Notes under the pieces: model-generated
Database searches by the model: none
Told to the model about the DNA's origin: nothing
The model's input: only the letters and a program-made list of their open reading frames with translations
Shown: positions 1 to 5,774 of the stretch, one piece after another
Numbering within the stretch: the stretch's first letter is position 1
How the letters are laid out: the number at the start of each line of letters is the position of its first letter
From: CBDUQN01 sp965369375
GTDB taxonomy: Bacteria > Krumholzibacteriota > Krumholzibacteriia > Krumholzibacteriales > Krumholzibacteriaceae
DNA: 5,775 nt
NCBI GenBank assembly: GCA_965369375.1
Contig: CBDUQN010000131.1
Location: 1 to 5,775 of the forward strand
Direction: 5' to 3'
Made by a program: the position numbers and the translations under genes

Positions 1-1
1 T

Positions 2-646
2 GGCCAGAGCAACACGCTCTACCTGGGCGACAACGGCACCTTCCAGACCTCTCCCTCCTGGTCGTCGGGACTTGTGAATTATACTTTTAGCGTGGTCCTT
101 GGCGATATCGACGGCGACGGCGACCTCGACCTCGTCTGCGGGAATGGTGGTAGCCTCGCTCCCCAGAGCAACACGCTCTACCTGGGCGACAACGGCACCT
201 TCCAGACCTCTCCCGCCTGGTCGTCGGGACCGGCGAATAGTACCCATAGCGTGGCCCTCGGCGACATCGACGGCGACGGCGACCTCGACCTCGTCTGCGG
301 AAATTATGGTCCTAGCAATATGCTCTACCTCAACGACAACGGCACCTTTCAAACCTCTCCCGCCTGGTGGTCGGGGTCGGGGAATCGTACCGGTGGTGTG
401 GCCCTCAGCGATATCGACGGCGATGGAGACCTCGACCTCGCCTGCGGGAACAACGAGCAGAGCAACACGCTCTACATCAACGACAACGGCACTTTCCAGA
501 CCTCTCCCGCCTGGTCGTCGGGACCGGCGAATGTTACCTGGAGCGTGGCCCTCGGCGACATCGACGGCGACGGCGACCTCGACCTCGTCTGCGGGAATGG
601 TTGTTATATGGCTGCCCAGAGTAGCACCCTCTATTCGGGAGAGGGA
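2..646 (+). repeat. Tandem VCBS/FG-GAP coding repeats, near-identical DNA with hypervariable positions
   Basis: Units anchored at the QSNTLY segment begin at about 5, 164, 311, 458 and 617, so periods are 159, 147, 147 and 159 bases (53, 49, 49, 53 residues). Each full unit reads SNTLY, then D-N-G-T-F, SPAW, N-X-T, then VALGDIDGDGDLDL and CGN. The acidic DxDGDGDxD loop is the calcium-binding signature of integrin-like FG-GAP/VCBS blades. Bases 5-55 equal 164-214 (51 bases), and the last 53 bases before CGN are identical between units 2 and 4. The unit starting at 311 is the most diverged. The 12-base length difference comes from a 4-residue longer loop after CGN in units 1 and 4. The array runs off the left edge, so the blade count is unknown; it ends with a degenerate half-unit (QSSTLYSGEG) at 617-646. 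Confidence 0.93.
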
Positions 647-3466
647 GCACCCGCCTTCAAAGGGGACCCCCTCTCTCCTCGAAACCATCTCCCCAACAAC
701 GGCGCCTATCTGCGATCCGTCCGGGCGGAAAAAATCGACCGGGAGCATTACCGGGTTCACTTCACCGCCGTCGATGTCGAGTCCGATCCGGCATGGCTCA
801 TGCCGGAGTATCAATACAAAGGTGATCCCTATTGGTACCCTGCGATCACCGACGGTCATTCCGGGAAGGTTGGCCGCTTCTATACTTCCCCTGAGGGAGT
901 CGGGGATTCGATCGACTGGGATACCTATCTTCTCCTGTTCGACAAGCCGGACGTCATACTGCGCCTGCGTGTGATCGAGGTGCCGAAACGCGTGAGCGTC
1001 ATCCAGCACATTGCCCCCTATCTCAAGGAGATCGGCCCAATAGAGCCGTACAGACCGGCTATCGCAACATCAGCACAATCACTGCCGTTTGCAACCGTTA
1101 CTGTAGGTGACACCGTCACGGCCGATCTCGTCATCGGCAACGCGGGCAACCTCGTGCTCTCGGTGACCGCCATTGATCTCCCCTCGTCGGAGATGCGCAT
1201 CTCGAGACCGGCACCGTTCGATCTGGCCCCGGGTGAGCGGGACACGCTGATTATCTATAGTGAGCCCCGCACCGAGCTCACGGTAACAGGCCCAGTGCTA
1301 ATCCTGAGCAGCGATCCTCTGCAGCCTTCCACAGCGATTTCGGTTTCGACCGATATCCGAGCCCTCGAGGTCGGCACGGAGCTCCTCACGCAGGCGGATA
1401 CGATACCTCTGGGTGAGGCGGTGACGGCGATTATTACCCCCGCTCTAGATGTCCGGATCGAGCGCGGATATCTCCTCTACCGGCCCGGCGGCAGCACACA
1501 TGCATTCGCCGACAGCGTTGCGCTCACGAGATCCCAGACAGGATTCGTAACCGTCATACCGGGCGAAGGGGTGACCGAGGCCGGCCTGGAGTATTATATC
1601 AAGGTCGAAAACAGCGGAATCTTCGCAACTGATCCGCCTGGAGCGCCTGAAGCATACTTTACACAAGCCGTGGTGGCCCCAACTCTGATTTTATCCAATC
1701 CCAAGCCGAACTCCAGCCTCGGTTTCCTGGAAAACAATCCCGTCTATATAGATGTCCTGCTCGAGCAGGGCACTGCATTCGTAGATGGAACGATCCATTA
1801 CCGCCTCGGCGGCGAGAGCGAATACCGAGCGGCCGGACCGACGTCCCTCGAGCCCGGCCTTGTATTTTCAATCCCGGACAGCCTCGTCGGCCCGCGGGGA
1901 ATCGAATACTGGATCGAAGTGAATACGATGACCCGCTCATTATCCGACCCCGCCCTCGCACCCGCGGACACGCCCCATACGATCCAGGTCACCGTTCGCA
2001 ACCTCGAAGAACCCCATATCTATCCCAGCGAACAGTACCGCATGATCTCGATACCGTTGTTTATACAGGACTACTGGTCGATCACGTATGAAGCGCTTTT
2101 AATCGATCAGCCGGAATTCGGACCGTACGATCCCATTCAATGGCGAGCGTATCGTTACATAAATAATGATGAAATTCAGAGATACGTCGAGCTCTCCGAG
2201 GAGAAGCTCGAAGAGCTTTTTCACCCCTTCCCCGGTATCTCCATCTGGCTCGTCTCCCGCGATCCGAACCGGATCACAACATCGCCGGCGATCGGATTCT
2301 CGACACACTTGATCCGGGAGGGCTTCTCGGTGATCCTCAACGAGGGCTGGACGATGATCGGAAATCCCTACAATTTCCCCGTTGCCTGGGATTCGTGCCT
2401 CATCGACTCGATACCGGTACCCGAAGCAGAAACCCGGGGGATCATCGAATCTCCCGTACGCTGGATTAGCGGTCACGGATACCAGCAAAATGTGGAGGTC
2501 ATGACACCGTTCGAGGGATACTGGATCAATGTGCTCGATGGCGAAATCCATCTGCTCATCGTACCGCCGAAAGAGGCGCCGCCAGCGGGTATGCCGAATG
2601 TCCCGGAATTTGAAATGGAGACAGCAGATGTGCGCGGATGGCGCATCACCATCTCCGCTGCAAGCGCTGACGCCGCGGACGCCTGCAACAGTGTCGGCAT
2701 CTTCGAGGAGGCCTCCACCCTTTGGGATTGTCGCGATCGTTCCGAGCCGCCGATGAGCCCCGGAAGATCGATCTCCCTCTACTTTCCCCACACCACCTGG
2801 GAACGGCACCCTGGATTTTATACGGAAGATATCAGGGGAACATATGAGGAATTGAATGTGAGCCAACTCGGTTTTTCCATCTATGAACAAGAAATCTGGG
2901 GACATCTGTGGGGTTTCGATATGGCGAAAAACTTCTCGGACGATTCAGGCGGCGACGAGGTTACCTTGGAGTTCGCAGGAATCGAGACGATTCCCGCCCA
3001 AGCCGTGGCTTTTCTCATCGACAGCTATCTAGAAAAACTTGTCGATCTGCGAACAGAAAGCACCTACCGCTTCTTTCTCGGGCAGAGAGGATTCGTGTCG
3101 AACGAAGAGGATGCTCGTTTCGTGCTGCTCGTGGGCAGTGAGGAATTCGTGGGCGAGCACGAGGATGAGCTGCCGAAGCCGCCGACGGCGACCGCGCTCC
3201 ACCAGAATTACCCCAATCCGTTCAATCCCTCGACGATCATCCGCTTCGATATCGCTGCGCCCGGCACCGTCGAGCTCAAGATATACGATGCCCGAGGAAC
3301 GCTGGTAAAAACGCTGCTTCGGGAGCATCACGATCCCGGGAGATACGAGATCGGCTGGGACGGCACGAACAACGCCGGCCTTCGGGTCGCCTCCGGCATC
3401 TACTTCTACCGCCTCGAGGCTAGCACCGGATTTTCCGAGACCCGCAAGATGTTGTTAATCCGATAG
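2..3466 (+). CDS. Secreted multidomain VCBS/FG-GAP repeat protein with T9SS type A sorting domain (5' end outside window)
   Basis: The frame is open from base 2 to TAG at 3464-3466, giving 1154 visible residues. No start is visible; GTG at 74 lies inside a repeat and is not credible. In order (residues from base 2): beta-propeller VCBS/FG-GAP repeats, about 1-214, with four DIDGDGDLDL calcium loops; an Ig-like stretch, about 215-345; an ASH/choice-of-anchor-D-like domain, about 350-457 (VGDTVTADLVIGNAGN, LAPGERDTL); two tandem Ig-like modules, about 459-672 (YRPGG/EYYIKV, then YRLGG/EYWIEV); a module opening YRMISIPL (679) with GWTMIGNP (782-789) and FEGYW (837-841); another beta-rich module, about 860-1050; and a sorting domain, about 1060-1154, with NYPNPFNP (1069-1076). 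In known T9SS proteins such a C-terminal domain directs export across the outer membrane and is removed or attached at the surface. Substrate or partner is unknown; a surface binding role is inferred. Repeats contain hypervariable codons. Class of protein is secure; function is not. Confidence 0.95.
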   Translation, partial: GQSNTLYLGDNGTFQTSPSWSSGLVNYTFSVVLGDIDGDGDLDLVCGNGGSLAPQSNTLYLGDNGTFQTSPAWSSGPANSTHSVALGDIDGDGDLDLVCGNYGPSNMLYLNDNGTFQTSPAWWSGSGNRTGGVALSDIDGDGDLDLACGNNEQSNTLYINDNGTFQTSPAWSSGPANVTWSVALGDIDGDGDLDLVCGNGCYMAAQSSTLYSGEGAPAFKGDPLSPRNHLPNNGAYLRSVRAEKIDREHYRVHFTAVDVESDPAWLMPEYQYKGDPYWYPAITDGHSGKVGRFYTSPEGVGDSIDWDTYLLLFDKPDVILRLRVIEVPKRVSVIQHIAPYLKEIGPIEPYRPAIATSAQSLPFATVTVGDTVTADLVIGNAGNLVLSVTAIDLPSSEMRISRPAPFDLAPGERDTLIIYSEPRTELTVTGPVLILSSDPLQPSTAISVSTDIRALEVGTELLTQADTIPLGEAVTAIITPALDVRIERGYLLYRPGGSTHAFADSVALTRSQTGFVTVIPGEGVTEAGLEYYIKVENSGIFATDPPGAPEAYFTQAVVAPTLILSNPKPNSSLGFLENNPVYIDVLLEQGTAFVDGTIHYRLGGESEYRAAGPTSLEPGLVFSIPDSLVGPRGIEYWIEVNTMTRSLSDPALAPADTPHTIQVTVRNLEEPHIYPSEQYRMISIPLFIQDYWSITYEALLIDQPEFGPYDPIQWRAYRYINNDEIQRYVELSEEKLEELFHPFPGISIWLVSRDPNRITTSPAIGFSTHLIREGFSVILNEGWTMIGNPYNFPVAWDSCLIDSIPVPEAETRGIIESPVRWISGHGYQQNVEVMTPFEGYWINVLDGEIHLLIVPPKEAPPAGMPNVPEFEMETADVRGWRITISAASADAADACNSVGIFEEASTLWDCRDRSEPPMSPGRSISLYFPHTTWERHPGFYTEDIRGTYEELNVSQLGFSIYEQEIWGHLWGFDMAKNFSDDSGGDEVTLEFAGIETIPAQAVAFLIDSYLEKLVDLRTESTYRFFLGQRGFVSNEEDARFVLLVGSEEFVGEHEDELPKPPTATALHQNYPNPFNPSTIIRFDIAAPGTVELKIYDARGTLVKTLLREHHDPGRYEIGWDGTNNAGLRVASGIYFYRLEASTGFSETRKMLLIR
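1376..2017 (+). repeat. Two tandem diverged Ig-like modules of about 107 residues
   Basis: Inside the large secreted-protein gene, residues about 459-562 and 563-672 align with each other. Shared landmarks are G-x-x-x-Y-R-x-G-G (Tyr493 and Tyr600), an IPGEGV / IPDSLV turn, G-[LI]-E-Y-[YW]-I-x-V (Glu530 and Glu635), then a DP..AP segment and a closing V-x-V strand. The spacing between matching landmarks is 105-107 residues. The DNA is no longer similar, so this is an old duplication, unlike the propeller repeats upstream. The alternating hydrophobic pattern fits a beta-sandwich spacer of the Ig or fibronectin type. I do not recognise a named family; a stalk or spacer role is inferred. Confidence 0.6.
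3179..3463 (+). other. T9SS type A C-terminal sorting domain (FlgD-like Ig fold)
   Basis: The last 95 residues of the large gene show the classic series: H-Q-NYPNPFNPST, then I-x-F-D-I, V-x-L-x-I-Y-D-A-R-G (KIYDARGTLVKTL), W-D-G-T-N-N-A-G and ASGIYFYRL, ending in RKMLLIR close to the stop. In the T9SS type A family this beta-sandwich is the export signal recognised at the outer membrane. An acidic, Pro-rich linker (EHEDELPKPP) precedes it, as expected for a flexible cleavage or attachment point. All strands are present, so the signal looks functional. It implies that the organism has a type IX secretion system encoded elsewhere. Confidence 0.93.
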
Positions 3467-3562
3467 ATAGCCCATTATATCATTTTCCACGGGAACAAAC
3501 CGCCCGCCTGAACTGTCAAATCAAGTAGAAGAGGAAAAAGGCTTATCCCGGGGAGGACTCCC
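3467..3562 (+). other. Intergenic spacer between the two secreted-protein genes
   Basis: This 96-base, comparatively A/T-rich gap holds no gene. The only inverted repeat of note before the ribosome binding site is CGGG (3490-3493) with CCCG (3503-3506), a 4-bp stem with no T tract, so no intrinsic terminator is supported. A weak sigma70-like pair exists at the junction: TTGTTA (3452-3457, inside the upstream gene) and TATATC (3476-3481), 18 bases apart, each matching 4 of 6 consensus bases. This could give the downstream gene its own transcript, but read-through from upstream is equally possible. In-frame TGA at 3509-3511 rules out a longer N-terminus for the downstream gene. Confidence 0.5.
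3550..3562 (+). promoter_or_regulatory. Strong Shine-Dalgarno site within a short inverted repeat
   Basis: GGGGAGGA at 3550-3557 is a near-perfect anti-16S complement; its GGAGG core (3552-3556) ends 6 bases before the ATG at 3563, which fixes the start of the VIT/VWA gene. The site sits in GGGAG-GA-CTCCC (3551-3562), so GGGA (3551-3554) can pair with TCCC (3559-3562), which abuts the start codon. The stem is only 4 bp, so any effect on initiation would be modest. Confidence 0.8.
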
Positions 3563-5686
3563 ATGAATGCGAAAATGCTGACAACAAAGATCACGCTTGC
3601 CGCCTTGATACTCTTGTCCCTCTGCGCCACGATTCACGCACAGGTCATCTACGTGCCGATACGGCCGCCCCAGCCCCCACGGCGGCCACCCTTCCTTTCG
3701 ATTCAGAAGCAGCACGTCCAGACGACCATCGACAACCAGGCCGCAAAAACCGTCATCAGGCAGGTCTTTGTGAACGAGACCGACCGGGACCTCGAGGGGA
3801 TGTACATCTTTCCGATACCGGAGAATGCTTCGGTGAGCAATTTCTCGATGTGGATGAACGGCGAAAAGGTGTCCGGTGAGGTGCTCGACGCCGATGAGGC
3901 GAGGCGCATCTACGAGGATATCGTGCGAAAGATGAAAGACCCGGGGCTCCTCGAGTATGCCGGCCGGAATATGTTCAAGGCCCGCGTGTATCCGATCCCG
4001 GCGCACGGATCGGTCAAGATTGAAATATCATACGACGAGGTGCTCCGATACGATGACGGCACGATCGGATACCATTTCCCGCTGAGAAGCAGCGCCTTCG
4101 CGCACATGAGGCTCGAAGAGGTTTCCGTCGCCGTCGAGATATCATCCGACACGCCGATCAAAACGATCTACAGCCCGAGTCACGATATCGATGTGAATCT
4201 CTCCGATGATTACGTCACCTGCGGATTCGAAGAGAGAAACGTCGCGCCGGAGACGGATTTCATCCTCTACTACACGGTCTCCGAAGAGGATATGGGGATC
4301 AACCTGCTCAGCTACAAATCCCGCCGCGAAGACGGCTACTTCATGCTTCTCGTCTCCCCCGGAACGCTCGAGACGAACGAACGTGAGCGTCGTGCCAAGG
4401 ATGTGACGTTTGTAATCGACGTATCCGGTTCGATGAAGGGAGAAAAGATCGAGCAGGCGAAAGATGCGCTCGAATACTGTGTCGAGCACCTGAACAAGGG
4501 GGACCGTTTCAATATCATCGCATTCGCCACAGACGTCAAAGTCTTCGATACGGAACTCGTGCCCGTCTCGAGAAGGACGATGGACAAGGCCCTCGATTTT
4601 ATCTACAGCCTCGACGCGCGGGGCGGCACGAATATCGATAAGGCGCTGGAATTCGCCCTCAGGTCGAACGGTTCCTCGAATCCGCAGATGATCATATTCC
4701 TCACCGACGGCGCGCCCACCGCCGGCGAGACGGATGAAAGCAAAATTCTCAGCAATGTGGCCCGTCGCAACGAGAGCGACTTGCGGATTTTCTCCTTCGG
4801 CGTCGGATACGATGTAAACAGCGTCCTGCTCGACAACCTGTCGCTTGGCAACGGCGGCACGGCCGATTATATCAAGCCGCAGGAAGATATAGAGGTCAAG
4901 GTGACGAGCTTTTTCTCCAAGGTCAGCGAACCGGTCCTCACCGATGTATCGATCGACTTCGACGGCGTGAAGGTCACCGATATCTATCCCGACGAAATGC
5001 CAGATATATTCAATGGCCAGCAGCTCGTTGTGTTCGGCCGTTACAACAAGGGAGGAAACGCTGCGATAGAGATCAGCGGGGAAGCGTTCGACGACAGGAC
5101 CATTCTTGTTCACGATACGCATTTCAATAAAAGGAACAGGGGGTACGATTTCATCCCGCGCCTCTGGGCGAATCGCAAGATCTCCTACCTGCTGACCGAA
5201 ATTCGCCTGCACGGCGAAAACGACGAGCTCATCGACGAGGTCGTGACGCTTTCCAAGGAACACGGCATCATAACCCCGTACACCTCGTACCTCATTCTCG
5301 AGCATAGAAAAACATATGCACCACATCTCATCGCGGATGCCACAACATCACTTGACCACCAGAGAGGCGGCGCCGGCATGAGAATGGAGAAGGGGGAAGA
5401 TGCGTTTATGGCTTCCCGCGAGCTGAAGAAAGGCCGAGATAGCTCGGTCCTCGACGCCCCGGCTTCTAGCCACGTGAGACATATCGGGCGCAAGACATTT
5501 TACCAGACCGGCGAGGGCTGGATTGACGCAGCGTATGAAAAAGATGCAAAAACGATCGAGATAAAATACCTGAGCGATGAATACTTCGAGCTCATGGGGA
5601 AGCATATCGAAATCGGAAAATATCTCTCGCTCGGCTCGAACGTAACGTTCGTACTGGAGGGAAAGGCCTACCGGGTGAGCGAATAA
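3563..5686 (+). CDS. Exported VIT domain / von Willebrand factor A domain protein
   Basis: Complete 707-residue gene: ATG 6 bases after a strong GGAGG, TAA at 5684-5686. Residues 1-26 form a Sec signal peptide (K4 and K9, hydrophobic 10-22, likely cleavage after I-H-A26). A Pro/Arg-rich segment follows (31-43, VPIRPPQPPRRPP). The VIT domain spans about 44-174, with the family helix around DEARRIYEDI (111-120). The VWA domain spans about 279-455 with a complete MIDAS: D286-x-S288-x-S290, T356 in GGTN, and D382 in TDG, so divalent metal binding is expected. Residues 533-580 (LWANRKI, then TPYTSYLILE) match the conserved region after VWA in inter-alpha-trypsin-inhibitor heavy-chain-like bacterial proteins. 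The tail (about 642-707) is the usual short beta-rich end, with GWIDAAYEKD and YLSLGSNVTFVLEG. No LPxTG, C-terminal membrane helix or T9SS domain is seen, so the product is probably periplasmic or released. Family members are linked to adhesion and envelope functions; the ligand is unknown. Confidence 0.96.
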   Translation: MNAKMLTTKITLAALILLSLCATIHAQVIYVPIRPPQPPRRPPFLSIQKQHVQTTIDNQAAKTVIRQVFVNETDRDLEGMYIFPIPENASVSNFSMWMNGEKVSGEVLDADEARRIYEDIVRKMKDPGLLEYAGRNMFKARVYPIPAHGSVKIEISYDEVLRYDDGTIGYHFPLRSSAFAHMRLEEVSVAVEISSDTPIKTIYSPSHDIDVNLSDDYVTCGFEERNVAPETDFILYYTVSEEDMGINLLSYKSRREDGYFMLLVSPGTLETNERERRAKDVTFVIDVSGSMKGEKIEQAKDALEYCVEHLNKGDRFNIIAFATDVKVFDTELVPVSRRTMDKALDFIYSLDARGGTNIDKALEFALRSNGSSNPQMIIFLTDGAPTAGETDESKILSNVARRNESDLRIFSFGVGYDVNSVLLDNLSLGNGGTADYIKPQEDIEVKVTSFFSKVSEPVLTDVSIDFDGVKVTDIYPDEMPDIFNGQQLVVFGRYNKGGNAAIEISGEAFDDRTILVHDTHFNKRNRGYDFIPRLWANRKISYLLTEIRLHGENDELIDEVVTLSKEHGIITPYTSYLILEHRKTYAPHLIADATTSLDHQRGGAGMRMEKGEDAFMASRELKKGRDSSVLDAPASSHVRHIGRKTFYQTGEGWIDAAYEKDAKTIEIKYLSDEYFELMGKHIEIGKYLSLGSNVTFVLEGKAYRVSE

Positions 5687-5699
5687 ATCGATTCGCTTT

Positions 5700-5774
5700 T
5701 TACGAATAGATCTTTGATGGAAGCCCGGTTTCTTTCAGCCAATACGCGGGATCAAGCGAATTAGTCGTTACCGA
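5700..5774 (-). CDS. Possible C-terminal end of a convergent gene (partial, weak)
   Basis: On the minus strand one frame is open from the right edge to TAA (complement of 5700-5702), giving 24 residues that end WLKETGLPSKIYS. The other two minus frames have early stops. Composition is protein-like (one Trp, two Tyr, mixed charged residues) and the stop would lie 13 bases from that of the VIT/VWA gene, a common tail-to-tail arrangement. However, an open run of 24 codons is common by chance, and no family is recognisable. The start lies outside the window. If it is not a gene, these 89 bases after 5686 are plain intergenic sequence with only weak short inverted repeats. Confidence 0.3.
   Translation of the reverse strand, partial: SVTTNSLDPAYWLKETGLPSKIYS

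Noticed and set aside
74..76. GTG at 74 as the start codon of the large gene
   Set aside because: It lies in the middle of a propeller repeat, the frame is open to base 2 with the same repeat sequence upstream, and no ribosome binding site or signal peptide follows.
5..646. CRISPR array or non-coding satellite
   Set aside because: The repeats are about 150 bases, in frame, and encode a known blade motif; there are no short palindromic repeats separated by unique spacers.
99..974. 291-residue plus-strand reading frame overlapping the repeats
   Set aside because: It is an out-of-frame shadow: the product is a low-complexity Ser/Thr/Ala/Arg string mirroring the repeat DNA, while the other frame gives recognisable VCBS motifs.
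2099..2905. 268-residue minus-strand reading frame inside the large secreted-protein gene
   Set aside because: It lies wholly opposite a coherent coding region, has no recognisable domain, and its composition (Arg/Gly/Asp rich) is typical of an antisense shadow.
3452..3481. Sigma70-like promoter TTGTTA-N18-TATATC
   Set aside because: Each hexamer matches only 4 of 6 consensus bases, and promoter rules in FCB-type bacteria differ, so it is mentioned in the spacer entry but not called as a promoter.
3611..3625. Lipoprotein signal (LSLC, Cys21) in the VIT/VWA protein
   Set aside because: The residue before Cys is Leu rather than Gly, Ala or Ser, and a normal signal peptidase I site follows at A26.
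4142..5326. 394-residue minus-strand reading frame opposite the VIT/VWA gene
   Set aside because: Long antisense frames are common opposite GC-ending codons; the plus strand has a complete, motif-rich VIT/VWA product, and the antisense product shows no family motif or start signal.
5691..5707. Intrinsic terminator after the VIT/VWA gene
   Set aside because: The ATTCG/CGAAT stem is only 5 bp and A/T-rich, and the T run is in the loop rather than after the stem.
5717..5764. Small plus-strand ORF starting ATG at 5717
   Set aside because: It is only 15 codons before TAG, has no Shine-Dalgarno sequence and no supporting context.
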